Below, in pieces: positions 12,119 through 25,019 of a stretch of DNA of 64,000 nucleotides (its first letter is position 1; each line of letters starts with the position of its first letter). The notes under the pieces were generated by a model. The model saw only the letters and a program-made list of their open reading frames with translations. It made no database searches and was not told the origin of the DNA. The position numbers and the translations under genes were made by a program. The DNA comes from Delphinus delphis (Eukaryota > Chordata > Mammalia > Artiodactyla > Delphinidae), in assembly GCF_949987515.2 (NCBI RefSeq), contig NC_082696.1:64736447-64800446 (forward strand). Reading direction: 5' to 3'.

Positions 12119-15100
12119 TTATGTGCAGGCTCAGCCCCAGGAAGGCAGGCACAGTAATCTGCTGTACATTCCCCAAAGTCTCCTTGTTTACATCATTAAT
12201 AACCCCATGTCAGGGAACTGCAGATCTGGGATAAATATTGAGTTTGGGAAAATAATTTCTTTCCCATTGTCAAAGTGACAGTTGATACCTCCAAATGCAT
12301 TCATATAGTGGATAATGATACCTCAATTTGCATTAGTAAATAACACACTCCTTCAATCTACATATTCTGCATTCCCATGTAAGGTAGCATTTTCCTTTCA
12401 GAATAACTGTTTGCCTCTCTTCTGTGTAAGCAAAAGATATATCCTGATGAATGCCCCCAAATAATGGTAATGGCATGTTCACCTATAAAAAAACAAAAAC
12501 AAACAAACAAACAAAAACTACCAGAAATTCAACAGATAAAAATGGTCTTGGTGAAATGTGAAAAAAAAAAAAAAATTGTGAAGTCACTCACTATAGGCCT
12601 CACACTAGGTCTGCAATAGACAAGGAACAGAAAATGAAAATTTCAGAATGTCCTCATGTTCATGTCTCCCAAGGAGTGTTTTCTAATATTATAGAACCTG
12701 GGAGAAGATTCTCAACCTTATCATGCCTATTTTGCCTTTTATTACAAATATTTGACATCTCTGCTATACTGAAATAAAATTCATAGATATTATAATCTAC
12801 AATTCATACAATTTCAAAGCATCAATATAATGACATGACATGTAAAAAAGGAAATAAGAGAAATGTAATTTATCACAAGGTAATGTATAGTTTACCTATA
12901 AATGCTTGAAAACTACATTAGAATACAAAATAAAGTGGTTATATACTTGCATCCATTAGAAATAAGTAAGCCACAAAAGCTTACTGATTTAAGTGTGTTT
13001 TATTTGCTGCACAAATTCCACTACAGCAAGAGTGTTGGTAATTTGATTTTCTGTTATATGAGAAAAAATAATTTTACAGTTCTGAACAAAATAAAGCACA
13101 ACCTTCCCTAGATTTACACAATATTTGCATTCCCAGTAATTCAGCATACATTATGATCATGCCAGAAAAAAACAACTTACTTTGTGTTGATATGTTCGAA
13201 AGAGTTATGTTCTAGTCTCATAAAATTAAAATCTGTTTCTGACTCACAAAAATATCTCATAGGATATTTCAAAATCCTGTAAAACTTGAGACAATTTCTC
13301 AACATGCTGGCTAGCCAGCAACCCAGATCACTCCTCCTAAATGGCTGTCATTCCTCCAAACTTGGGAAAATCAAAAATGTCTTCATAAATGCCCAAAACG
13401 TCCTTTAGAAAGAAGTACCGCCCACCATGAGAACTACATTCTAGGTTTTCCAGAACGAGTTACTCTTCCTATGTGTGAAGCTGTGCTCTGGACTGCCCTG
13501 GTTCCTCGGTGGACAGGGTTTCCTCACCCTGCTGACCACCAACGGTCTTAGTTTTGGGTTTAGATTCTCAAGGGCATGGTCACATGCGCCCCGTTAGCTG
13601 GTGCATCTGGTGTCTTTTCATGCAGCCTTATATATTTCAAGAAGGCATCCTCTCCCCTTTATGGTCCTTCCTAAATGTCAACAAGGAAAACCATGAGAAT
13701 TTCCTCCTAATTTGGAACTCTAATTCTTCCTGAAGCACACGTCGCTCCTGTAGCTCTGAAGCTCCACCCACGGTCACTCACACCTTATAATGAGGCTCAT
13801 CCTCCTCCACGCTGGGTGCAGTGCACAAGATGCACCAGATAAGCTGCCCCTTCTCTGAGATCATGTTCTCATTAAAAAATAGACTTCATTTCAACTCTGA
13901 TGTCCTCCCCGTCCCTTAATAAGGTTGCACTTATTTTCCCAACGGGACAAATCCATGCTTACTCGGGATTGTCAAGGCGAGGCATTGGACCCTCAGTGAA
14001 CTTTCAGTTTACTCAGAAAACACCGGATTGAATACTGAATCTGGGATTCCGGTGACCAATACTGACCAATACTGGCCAGAAGCTTCCACTCCAGGAATAT
14101 GCCCTCAGCCGTCCTTCATTTTTCTGAAGTCAGCAAGGGTGGGAGCTTTGTACCCGCCAAATAAAATGTCACAGCTTATCATGTTTGGTCTGTTCCATGT
14201 TTTTTATTCTCTTCCCTCCCTAAGCAACATCTAAAAATAATCAGTCGATATAAACTGGGAAAATGCCATACCGCTCTCTGGGCTAGTCTAGCCTTAGTTT
14301 GCCTAAGCCTAGGACAACACTTTCCTTCGAAGAAAACTCTGCTCATAATGATATAAGAAGAGAAGAGGAACAATTAACCACCCACAACAGCATTTAAGTT
14401 TGTCATGAGGCACGTTCATGACAATTAATTGATTTAACAGATTAATTCTGGAATAGCAGTTTAGCTATAAAACTTCTGCTATGTAGTTTAGGTAGAAATA
14501 GTTTTTGTTAACTGTGACAGAAAAAAAAAACCAACACAACAACTATTCTTCAAACTATTATTTTCCCCTATATCCTTTATTCCTTTCAGTTATTTTCCTG
14601 CTTTCTCTGGGGAGAAATTTCTCCCCTCCACCATACACACACATATATACCTTTGTGAGTAAAGATAAATAAAAACCAGTCATATTGTCCACTCCCTTTG
14701 TCCTGTGATTTGAGTTTGTGACCATCTGTCAGTTTGTAGTTGCTGCCTGCTGGCACGAGCAAGTGTATTTCTTAATCTATTTCACACGATTATGGCCCAA
14801 AGAGAGATCACTTTGTTTTTCCTGAGTTTTGCTAAAGAGGCCTGTGCTTTTCAGGGTGGAGCTTAGAAAGAAAAGCAGCAGGAAAGCCAAGTGCACTTAA
14901 TGAAAACACAGCCCACAGCTCCGAGTTTCACACATCGGTGAGGCCCCGGCAGCTCTGCTGTGCCTGCAATCCCAAGGTATCAAGCCTCCCCGCCAACGCT
15001 GTGGGCACAAGTTCACAACACATTAAAAAATGAGACATTCTCATTACGTGGCAGTCTACTCAACTGAGTTATCAGGGGATCGAAATAAAAGGATTTCAGT

Positions 15101-15200
15101 CATCTTTTCTCAAAAAGAGAAAGCCAGGGCATCCATTAGGAAATGAATCAGGATTCCTACACTGTTTTTTATTTTTTTCCAGTAGTATGGAAATGGTGAT
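12119..15200. other. Long non-coding stretch, mostly unassigned
   Basis: No gene and no confident repeat family. It holds a (CAAA)n tract at 12487-12518, an A run near 12561-12574, a perfect 16-bp palindrome (tgctggctagccagca, 13305-13320) and a 10-bp tandem doublet 'gaccaatact' at 14053-14072. The short frames at 12902-13111 and 14028-14373 have no support. Confidence 0.55.
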
Positions 15201-15340
15201 AGAAATAATAATTCTAATTATTATTTATAAAAGGCTTAGTATGTGCCACACACAATACTTAATTTTTATCTGCATTAATTTTATTTTTTACCTCCATTCC
15301 GCAAGGAGGATCAAGGTGAAATTCAGGCAGAATTAAGAGA
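15201..15340 (-). repeat. Probable MIR SINE fragment, reversed
   Basis: 'ggcttagtatgtgccacac' and 'acaatacttaatttttatc' correspond to the reversed MIR/MIRb start (usual 'ctactatgtgccaggcac'). The remainder is too diverged to follow. Confidence 0.5.
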
Positions 15341-18300
15341 GTATTTTGGGGAGACAGGGTCCTCGTTGTCTTTAAATTATATCCTACTTTTAACAAATTA
15401 AAATTTTAGTATGCCTGAAGGTTCATCTTAGCCTGATAACATCTACAAGGCTATATTTTAAATTCTGTGTGTGAGTTTTAGGGCCAGTTTCACTTATGCT
15501 CAATGCTTTAAATGATGTAACATTTTCAACTTTTTGGTTTAGGTGATTAGATAGTCCATTAGGGGAAAATTGTTAGACTACATATATTAACATGATCTAA
15601 AAAGAAGTCCAAGCAACATAATACTTGCTTCATTTCTTTAAAAAAAAAAATCCACTTGACTTTTAATTTTAAAGAATAATGTAGTGTCTCAGCCTAAGAA
15701 TTTCACTTGCAAACATTTTCTTTTGAAATGAGAGTTCCCTTCAGTATGGCATTTGAAGTGTCTTTATGCTTTTTGGGGTAATTTTATCCATTTATAATTA
15801 TAATGATTATAAATATAAAAATGCAGCTTACACGGGTAAAAAATACTTGAAATTAAAATCTTAGATATAAAACCAAGGACAGTAATAATACGGAAACTGT
15901 GATGGGGGAATTGCAAATATAAAAATAAACTGAATTTAAACTGTATTTTCTAGTCTCTTAAAAGCCCATTCACCTTTCAAGTATTCAATTGTAAAGTATT
16001 TTATAATTCTGATGTGTCATATTAAATCCTTTAGAGTTTTCATTCAGGCTTTCTGTAGGTGATATGTGCATACTGGGTATTATTTCCACTCCTGAAAATT
16101 TTGGAAAACTTTAAAGTACGTCTAAAATTATGACAGAAAGAGTACTTTTTGAATAGTTCTTCAAATCACATTTTCCAGAGTTCAAAACAGGGAAGGTTCT
16201 GCCACCTGGGGCATTCTCCAGACAGCCATGGCAGAGGGCTTCTGCCCATCAATTCTTGCCCCCAGTTCACACAGAGAGGGTTGGAGGGAATTGAGAATGA
16301 GAAATCGCCCATCAAAGTCCCCATCTCAGCACTATCATTTGATATAGCAATTTCTGGAATTTATTAGTGCCCAAGTAATTGAGAATCTGTACATGGCGTT
16401 CAAGGTTGAAGAACATTTTACTACTTTGGAAGCAGTTTGTCTTACTCTGGGATCCCCCAAGAACAGAGACTTAAAATTCTCCTGTGCAGGTAGCTTCATA
16501 ATGTGATACCAGGCGACAGGACAGGGGGAGTAAAGAGGAAGCAAATCAGAAGGAGGGAAAGCCAATCAAGAACGTGTCACTGCATTGGCCGACCACTGCC
16601 ACAGGGCACTCGTGCTTACTCTCACCTGGACCTTCTGAGGAACCTTAAGAAAGTCTTCCCTAAGAAGATGGTTAAGAAACCATCCACACAGGAGACCAAA
16701 AGAGGAACTATTACCAATAGGCTTCTGTCTCCCACTGGTCAAGATGCCCTCATGGACATCCATACCCTCATACTTCCAAGTCACATATGGGTGAATGCCA
16801 ACTGTTTTCTTCAGCAGGTCCTATGAGGCAGCATCTGAGAAGCCCTAGGACAGGAAGCAAGAAGTAAGCCCTCTACCAAATGCTCACAGATTACAACTAT
16901 TAGAACCTGGTTGAAGCCTGGACATAACTAGTCACCACTGCAATGGCTGAAGCTGAGACTAAGAGGACTTGAAGTGATGCATAAGAGTCCAAAACAATTG
17001 TTAAGTGACTCAGTTTCTTTCTTACCTTTAACCATGAGCCTACTTAAATCAAAGATACCAATTGCGAAAAAGATGACAATTTGCTAACATTCACGTCATG
17101 GTAGTTATATATCATTTATGTGTAAAGATGTGGCAAATAATCATTGCCAATGGGCCCTGAAGCTGGATTATTAGTATCATAGGACTCAAATATAATATAA
17201 CGATACGCTATGAAGGAGAAGCTTGTGCACTAAAGCACGACGACTGAGACATAATGTGATGCCCTCATCAAAGTAATATCCTTTCTGCAGGTTTCATATT
17301 TTACAGACATTGTTTAGTTTATAATCTGATTAAAATAAAAGATCAATTCAACGCATTTTTATTCCCATATAACTTGTTTTTCTCCTACACTTTATGAGTT
17401 TTTGTTTTGGGGGGGTTGTTTTGTTTTTTAGGATGAGAGAGCAAGAAAGTGCAGAGAGAGAGAGAGAGAGAGAGAGGAAAATTGCAAGTTCTTGCTTGGA
17501 TTTTTTTCTTGGAAAAAGTGTTAAATGTGAAATAGCACCGTGAAACACTTCACAGTCCATTCAGTTTCTTTTGGAAAATAAGAGCTGGATTGAAATGAAC
17601 ACTTTAGAAGATATTTCATTTCTTGGCATTTAAAATCAATATTTTTCTCACTGTCATGAATATTTGGGGGAGAAGCCTAGGCAGTTATTTTTGTTCCCTG
17701 TAATTGTGGCTCCACTGTAGGTGAAGATGGAACACCTTCCTCTCATTATTGAGAGCTCAGTGGCCCTGAGCTAAAGGCTGCGATTCTTCATGTCACCACT
17801 GTGGTGGCAAATAAGAATTCCTGTTTAGTTTCTAGTAACCTCATTTGTCAAGAAGACTGTATTTCAAGTTTATATAGATTCAAGGGAAACAAAAATGAGA
17901 TAGCTAAATACCCCTTTGGTCATAAAGTGCATTCACCAATTAGAGGAAAGTTAAGCTAATGAGAGATTAATTGTACAGACTACTAACCTAATTCAAATTT
18001 AGTTTTTAAAGATGTGCAAAATTAATTTAATTTTCAAGTTGATTCTCCATTAGTGATAGTGTCAACGTGCTGCTGATGTAAAAGAGCGCTTATATGAACC
18101 ACATCCCAAGCGAGGGAGATTTTAAACTCCTGAAACTTTGCTGTGAATGTGACAGTGAAAATAACGTTAGCAGAATGTACTGCATGGCAGTTTAAGAAGG
18201 TATTTTTAAGTAAAAGCTTTGAAATTGTTCTCAAGTCTTCCTTTATGCTTTCAATTTTAGCCTGAGTTGATCAAGAATAAAAAAAAAAAAAAAAAGGTCA

Positions 18301-19440
18301 TGCTTTGAGAAACTTTAAAACTGTCTCAATCTTGAGATGACAAGCCTTTCAAGCCAAATGACTAAACCCCTCTGACGGGGAGAAGTGCACCTTGGGTCCC
18401 TTGGTGCCTCAAGTAAACTCCAGGCTTCTTACTAATGCAGCCACGTGACACTGACTTGTGTGGCTTTATAAACCCTTTCTGAGCTCAGATCATTCTCTGT
18501 TATTTCCCATTACCTTGCCTACCATCCAAAAATGCTGAACTACAGCTTCACATACAGAATCTGATGCAATTAAAAATTCAACAAAATCAAGGACTTGCTA
18601 ATGACACAACAGAGTGACAATTATCGTGACAACTCTCACTAAATCCCACCAAATCCCCACTATGCTCCTTTTTCTCCCATTCTAATCACTGAAATAATAG
18701 GTGCTACTCTTTTCAAGATCATAGAAATTCACAGACAAGTCATAATCAACATCATTTATTTATGTCATTTCAGCACTCAGAGGTTTCATATTTTCTCAGA
18801 ACCTATCAGATTTAGCTTACATTACCTGTTTCCATCAATATCCAATTGATTTTTCCAAGTTCTTGATCAATATTTTTTCATTTTTTTCACCAACCAATTG
18901 ATTAAATTATGCTTCAGACGTGTATATTTGCATGACAAGATGCAACAGGCACAACAGTGAAAAAATCAAAATCTTATAACTTCTCTAGTATGTATTTCAC
19001 TAGCTGGTTTAGCCATCATGTTTTATTGTCCAGATATCTGAGGAAATCTGCAAATATTTTCCTCTAATACCATTCTTGAATACATAAAAACTTCTAGAGC
19101 AAGTAAAATCTCGTGTCATTTTTCCAACTATTCTTATTACTTTTACATAGAACCCAAAGTCTAGTCTAGATCCAACCTGATTAGTATAGCTTAAAATCTA
19201 TTCCATCTTGCAAAACATGCTTAATCTAGCTATGAATGGGCATTAGCACATCATCTGATGTCATGGAAAGGATTTCCATGGTCCACTCTCAAACTTCAGT
19301 ATATATAAAAGCACTTGTATCTTGCTTCTGGGGTGATGCCCAGGAACCACCATTTTTACTAGCCACTGTGGTTTAGACAATCCTCGGAAGAACTATTATT
19401 TTGATTACGTTTACATTGCACTCTATTTTCTTTGCATTTT
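15341..19440. other. Long non-coding stretch, unassigned
   Basis: No gene or confident repeat except the simple repeats listed nearby. A 107-codon plus-strand frame at 16503-16826 overlaps a 72-codon minus-strand frame. Neither has a domain or splice context. A 17-base A run lies near 18280-18296. The rest is ordinary AT-rich DNA. Confidence 0.5.
17452..17477. repeat. (GA)n microsatellite
   Basis: An essentially pure GA dinucleotide run beginning after 'aagaaagtgc', likely to vary in length. Confidence 0.95.
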
Positions 19441-19955
19441 TTTCCTTTTTCCAGCTTCACTGAGGAGTAATTAACAAATATAATTGTGTATATTTAAAGT
19501 GTTCAGTTTAATGATTTGATATACACATACATTGTGAAATGACTACCAAGATCACACTAATTAACATATCCACCACCTCACACAGTTGACTCTTTTTGTG
19601 TGTGTGGTAAGAATGCTTAAGATATACTCTCAGCAAATTTCAAGTGTACAATACCATATTAACTGTGGTTATCAGGCTGTGTATTAGATCTTCAGAACTT
19701 ATTCATCTTATAACTGTAAGATGACCTACATCTCCCCATTTCCCATTCTCCCTAGTCCTTGATAATTATCATTCAACTCTGTTTCTATATGATCTTTTTT
19801 TTTAATTGTGTATATATGCCACATTTTCTTTATCCATTCATCTGTCAAGGGATACTGAGGTTGTTTCCATATCTTGGTTATTATGAATAATGATGCAATG
19901 AACATGGGAGGGCAGACATCTTTTTGAAATACTGATTCTATTATCTCTTTGATTT
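19441..19955 (-). mobile_element. Old L1 (L1M type) 3' end, reversed
   Basis: Reading the plus strand: a T-rich edge, 'cttcactgaggagtaatta' (typically 'ttattgaggtataattgac'), 'aatgatttgatatacacat', 'aagatcacactaattaaca', the pyrimidine-rich 'ctccccatttcccattctc', then 'tctttatccattcatctgt' and 'gaataatgatgcaatgaac'. The last two are the reverse of the L1 ORF2 C-terminal region. This is a 5'-truncated, inactive L1. Confidence 0.85.
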
Positions 19956-21117
19956 TTAGTAATAAAAATTAACCACAGGAAAATGTTGTAATTAGCTTGA
20001 ATCTGGAATTTGATGTGATTCCATAAACCAGTATCTCATTCACAGAGTACTTGTTTTCTGGGGTTGGGGGTAGAATATTCCTACCATTTTAATATTTTAT
20101 CTTTAACCATCAATTATTATACTTCAAAACTTAAGTCTACTGACAAATGTAATGTGAATTTGAACTACACTGATAAAAGTTCAGTGTCCAGAATAAGGGA
20201 GTTGATAATTCCTTTCTTTCTGCAAATATCAGACTTCGCCTGGTGTACTGCCTTTGGTTCTAGACACTTAGCTTTATGAACAGTGACAAGTTTATAACCA
20301 ATCAGAGGAAAGAACCAGTGAAGCTGAGGAAACATCAGCAGAGACATGATTACTTATTTGGGCTCTTAGATAATCAGCCCTAATTGCACCCTCAAAGTGA
20401 CATTGCCACTGATAATGTGGCTCAAAGATGGACGTTAAGAACAATTCATGCCAATCTGGGAGTTTGGTTTTTTAATGAATTTTACCTATTCCTATTATAC
20501 AGCTTCTAAGCTCTTACAATTATTTTGAATTTGGTTCTCCAAAATTTTGGTGATCTGAGGTAAAATCTATTTACTTCTTTAAAAATGAGGAATGTTTGAT
20601 GGAATTTGGGCCTTTTTTTTTTTTCCTTTAAGAAGAACAGGGATCCATTTATTCCACACTGTATGTCAGAATTCTGAGTTACATACAAAGAAGTCCTCTC
20701 AGGCCAGCTTAAAAACAGAAGAGTCAATAAAAGGATATTAGGAACCTCACAGGGCCAGAGAGCTGGGCTGGGTGTTACCTGATGGCAACTGCCCTGACTT
20801 AAGCCTCGCAGCATGTTATCCTCTCACCGCTGGGAGTATAACAACCCCACCGTTTAATATAAAAGGCACTTGAGACCTTACGCCTCAGCTCAGGACCACG
20901 CAACTTCTTCCCCAGTCACTCACTGCCCAACAGAAGTCTTCAGGGTAGACCTGACAGGTAAAGCCTGGAGCCCATGTCTGTGCTCGAGGCTGGCAAGGCA
21001 GGAACTCTGGCTTCTCCTTGGTTGGGCAAGTAAGACCATAAAGCAGGAATTCCCCCAATGTTTGAAGGAAGATCTGAAGGTGATGGGAAGGCTGAAAATA
21101 TGAGGAACAGTCACTAT
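19956..21117. other. Non-coding DNA, nothing recognised
   Basis: No gene or confident repeat. A minus-strand 102-codon frame (20506-20814) contains lysine runs from an A/T tract and is not protein-like. Confidence 0.5.
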
Positions 21118-21133
21118 AAAATTATATTTATTG

Positions 21134-21334
21134 GGCTTTCCTGGTGGCCCAGTGGTTGAGAGTCTGCCTGCCGATGCAGGGGACGTGGGTTCATGCCCCA
21201 GTCCGGGAGGGTCCCGCGTGCCACGTAGCGGCTGGGCCCGTGAGCCGTGGCCGCTGAACCTGCGTGTCTGGAGCCTGTGCTCCACGACGGGAGAGGCCAC
21301 AGCAGTGAGAGGCCCGCATACCGCAAAAAAAAAA
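21134..21334 (+). mobile_element. CHR-2-type SINE with perfect 16-bp TSD
   Basis: A CHR-2 body with the start 'ggctttcctggtggcccag', a B box region around 'gggttcatgcccc' and the end 'gaggcccgcataccgc', then an A tail. A perfect duplication (aaaattatatttattg) flanks it at 21118-21133 and 21335-21350. Several CpGs have decayed to TpG or CpA (for example 'ttcatgcccc' for 'ttcgtgcccc'). It therefore looks somewhat older, or from a different source gene, than the copies at 10943 and 51950. Confidence 0.95.
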
Positions 21335-21350
21335 AAAATTATATTTATTG

Positions 21351-22020
21351 ACTAGTATGGGCCAGGCTTTTTGCTTGGCTCTTGGGTATGGTATATACTT
21401 TTATATACAGTAATTCTTAGAAATAAGACTAAAGGTTAAAAGTTACAAGAAAACAACCTCACCTCAATACCAGTGAATAAATTTCTAATGTTACTTGTAC
21501 TAAAAGAAACTTTACGTTATAGAAATCTCACTAAAATCTGTTTAAAGTGGAAACCAAATCAGGATAGGGACCAGAAAATTTTGGACTAAAATTTATTTGT
21601 AGTTTCAGAAATCTCAGAAACTTCAATAATCAAGATGCTTATCAATAAGTAACTTGTATTATTTCAAGCTAAATATAATAGTTAATCAAAATAGTAAAAA
21701 AAAAAAGTTCCTAAATGTCACTAAACAAATACAGAACTACCCATAAAGTCAAACTGAGAATCAATGAGCTCCGATCATCAAAATAAACTGCAGTGCAGTT
21801 TATAAGCCTTTATGTTAAAAAGGAATACAAAGCCGGCTAAGCAGACAGCCACTCAGAAAAAGCAGATGTCGATTCCTATTCTACTCACACAACCACTTTT
21901 TGCCTGAACACAAAAAACTCAATCACAATTGCGGTTATATATATCCAACAGTAAGGGTCATGTGCAAATCACAGCCCCTCAGTAAACTCATCAAGCAATA
22001 TAAAGAGTGACGGTCTCAAG
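21351..22020. other. AT-rich non-coding DNA, nothing recognised
   Basis: Adenine-rich, but no repeat family or gene was assigned. Confidence 0.5.
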
Positions 22021-22290
22021 ACTAAAAAGTAATAATACGTAACAATTGTATAGCACTTACTGTGTGATAGTTAAGGTTCTCAGAGTCTTATACGTGTTTA
22101 TTCATTTAGTCCTTGTAAAAAAAAAACTTCATAAATATTATCCTAATTTTATGGATGAGGACAAAAAGATAGAGACAGGTGAAATCATTGCCCATGATAG
22201 CTAACAACTGGCAGAGCTAGGATTTGAACAAAAGAAGTTGGGCTCCCACCTCTGGTCTTGTTTTCATCATGATGCTCTGTGTTCTCTAAC
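22021..22290 (-). repeat. MIR SINE, reversed, near full length
   Basis: Colinear with reverse MIR: 'tatagcacttactgtgtga', 'cttatacgtgtttattcat', 'atggatgaggacaaaaaga', 'gaaatcattgcccatgata', 'actggcagagctaggattt' and 'gaacaaaagaagttgggct'. One of the clearest MIRs in the window. Confidence 0.78.
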
Positions 22291-23689
22291 TAAGTAGCTA
22301 ATTAACTGACTCGACCTTCCCCCAAGGTATGCCATGGCACTTTAATATGTCATGAATGAATATGTCACATCAGCCTGAGACTAATCTCCCCGAGGCCCTG
22401 GCAGCTGTGTGTGGTCAGAGGACAGGAGAGGGAGAGCCCTACTAACTAATAACGGAGTAGGATCAAAAAAGAGGCTCACTGTACCCTATGGTTTCCAAGG
22501 TAAAGTCGTCAAGTTATCTCTTAATTATCTTTACATTGAAGAACAAGTTCTTGTGGAGGCTTACAAGTGCTTTAAGTTGTCTCGAGGTAAAACCTCTGCA
22601 TCTCTCCAAAGCTTTGGTAAAACCTGATATACACACAGAGGCATGTGTGAATTCCTCGTGGACATCTAGGAAAGGGTTGAGTTGCAATGCATGGAGTGGA
22701 AATAACCCGGGCAGAACAAACTTCAGAAATTAACCCAATTCAGCAAAGACAGCTTCCAGACAGAGAGAAAGTTGGAAAGCTGGGAACTGATCCCTGCACC
22801 CTGCACCCCCCATCCCACAGGCTGCTCCTTAGAGTTTGGAAGGAATATAAAATCTGCTCTTGTTCAAAAAGAGTCCTCAAAGGACAGAGTAACTTAATTG
22901 ACTTCTGAGTTACACTTTTAATTAAATTTATTCTAAAATGAAATGAAAGGCCTCAAGAGATACAGTGCTTCCTGTTTTTGAAAGACAGTTCAACAGATTC
23001 TTGAAGTGCTAAGAACTTCATACATCCAATCTCTAAAATTCTGAAATTCTATAAATAATCGGGAAAATTTGTGTGTGCCTTTGTGTCTTTTAAAACAAAC
23101 ACAAAAATTGGGTTTTTTTAACCAATGAGGAGGATTCAAATTCCAGGAGGAACGAATAATGATATCATTTTATGCAAGAAAATGTCATACATTCTAAAAA
23201 CTATATGCTTGATAGGCATCAGAGGCTTCAGAATAGACCTTCTTCGTTAATGCTCATCATCAACCTTAGATCCCAGTAACGGCCTAGTTAAGTGGTATAA
23301 ACATAACCCAAATGTAACTTTGCATTCCTTCTTTTAATTAAAAAGAAGCAAACTGTAATTATTTCAGTTTAAAGTATAAACAATAAATACTTCTCAAAGA
23401 AAAAGACCCTTCGAATGACAGAAACAGCTTGTTTAAGTTCAGAAACAAAGCTGTGCCTGTAAGAGAGAATCAATGTTCCTAAAACATAAGCCCTTGAATA
23501 CAACATAGTGTGAGAGAAAAAAACAAGGAAGAAAAGTACGAAATAAAAAAATAATTGGATTTTTCAAAACAGGCATGACACTGATCTTAAGAAGCAAGTG
23601 TCTTGCAAATACCTAACCTAAGGAAATGTTGGTAGGAATCATCAGGGGGCTTTTAATCTGGGATATAAAAGTAATCACATACAAAAGTC
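22291..23689. other. Non-coding DNA, nothing recognised
   Basis: Overlapping short plus-strand frames at 22409-22908 lie in three different phases and have no shared protein theme. No repeat assignment. Confidence 0.5.
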
Positions 23690-23717
23690 AACACACACAC
23701 ACACACACACACACACA
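23690..23717. repeat. (CA)n microsatellite
   Basis: A pure AC run. A separate (TA)n patch lies at about 23783-23806. Confidence 0.95.
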
Positions 23718-24084
23718 ATATCTGTACATGTATTTATTACAAGTGTATGCCCCCAAGCCATGAGGTCATTTGTAAATAATCTTACATTATATTATATATA
23801 TATATAAATTCAGGAACTTTTTATTGAGGCAAAACTGAATATGTGAATTGAATGTGCAATTTCTAGTTTTCAAAATACCCTTCTTCTGATTCTACTAATA
23901 TGGTGGACTAGATATATTTTTGTAATTTCCTAATGTAAAACACCTAGAAATGAAAATGGCCAAAAAAATCAGATATTCTTTAGATATTTACCTGAGATTA
24001 AGCAAAGTTAGAGAAAACTCTAGCATCCAAAAGTTAAGAAAGAGGTGAAAACCAGAGTAAGTAAGATTATGTTGATGCTTAGGG

Positions 24085-25000
24085 TTGATGAAGCAAGTCA
24101 ATATCAAAAAAACAACCCAATTAAACAGTCGGGAGACCTGAATAGACATTTTTCCAAAGAAGGTATACAGGCACATGAAAAGATGCTCGACACCACTAAT
24201 CATCAGAGAAATGCAAATCAAAACCACAATGAGTTATCACCTCAAAAAGTCCACAAGTAACAATGCTGTCAAGGATGTGAAGAAAAGGGAACACTTGTAC
24301 GCTGTTGGTGGGAATGTAAATTAGTGCAGCCACTATGGAAAACAGTATGGAGGTTCCTCAAAAAACTAAAAATAGAACCACCATATGATCCAGCAGTTCC
24401 ATATCTGGGTATATATCTGAAGAAAACAAAAACACTAATTTGAACAGATACATGCACCCCAATATTCATAGCAGCATCATTTACAACAGCCAAGATATGA
24501 AAGCAACCTAATCAAAAGATGAATGGATAAAGAAGATGCCATATATATAATGGAATACTACTCAGCCATAAAATAAGAATGAAATTTTGCCATTTGCAAC
24601 AATGTGAATGGACCTGAGGGTATTATGCTTAGTGAAATGAGTCAGACAAAAAGACAAATACTGGATTTTATCAATTATATGCAGAATCTAAAAAATAAAA
24701 CAAATAAATGTATGTAACAAAACAGAAACAGACTTACAGAGACAGAGAACAAACTAGTAGTTACCAGTGGGGAGAGGGAAGGGGGAAGGGGCACGATAGG
24801 GGTAGGGGATTCAGAGGTACAAACTACTACATATGCAATAAATAAGCTACAAGGATATATTGTACAGCACAGAGAATATAACCAATATTTTATAATAACT
24901 TTAAATGGAGTATAATCTATAAAATATAGAATCACTATGTTGTACACCTTAAACTAATATAATATTGTAAATCAACTATACTTCTATTTAAAAAATAAAA
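24085..25000 (+). mobile_element. L1 LINE, 3' ORF2 and 3' UTR, 5'-truncated
   Basis: A plus-strand L1 of about 900 bp. Decayed ORF2 C-terminal sequence is readable: a frame at 24045-24260 includes [10 protein letters not shown] and [12 protein letters not shown]. Further on come the 'cagccactatggaaaacag' and 'gaatggataaagaagatgc' landmarks and 'aatggaatactactcagcc'. The 3' UTR has a G-rich block near 24768-24810, 'ttgtacaccttaaactaat' and 'aaatcaactatacttcta', then an A-rich end. The frame is broken many times, so no functional protein remains. Confidence 0.92.
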
Positions 25001-25019
25001 GTTCACTAGAAGATGAAAA

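Noticed and set aside
16503..16826. 107-codon plus-strand frame
   Set aside because: Overlapped by an opposite frame, with no domain. Probably chance in a moderately GC-rich patch.
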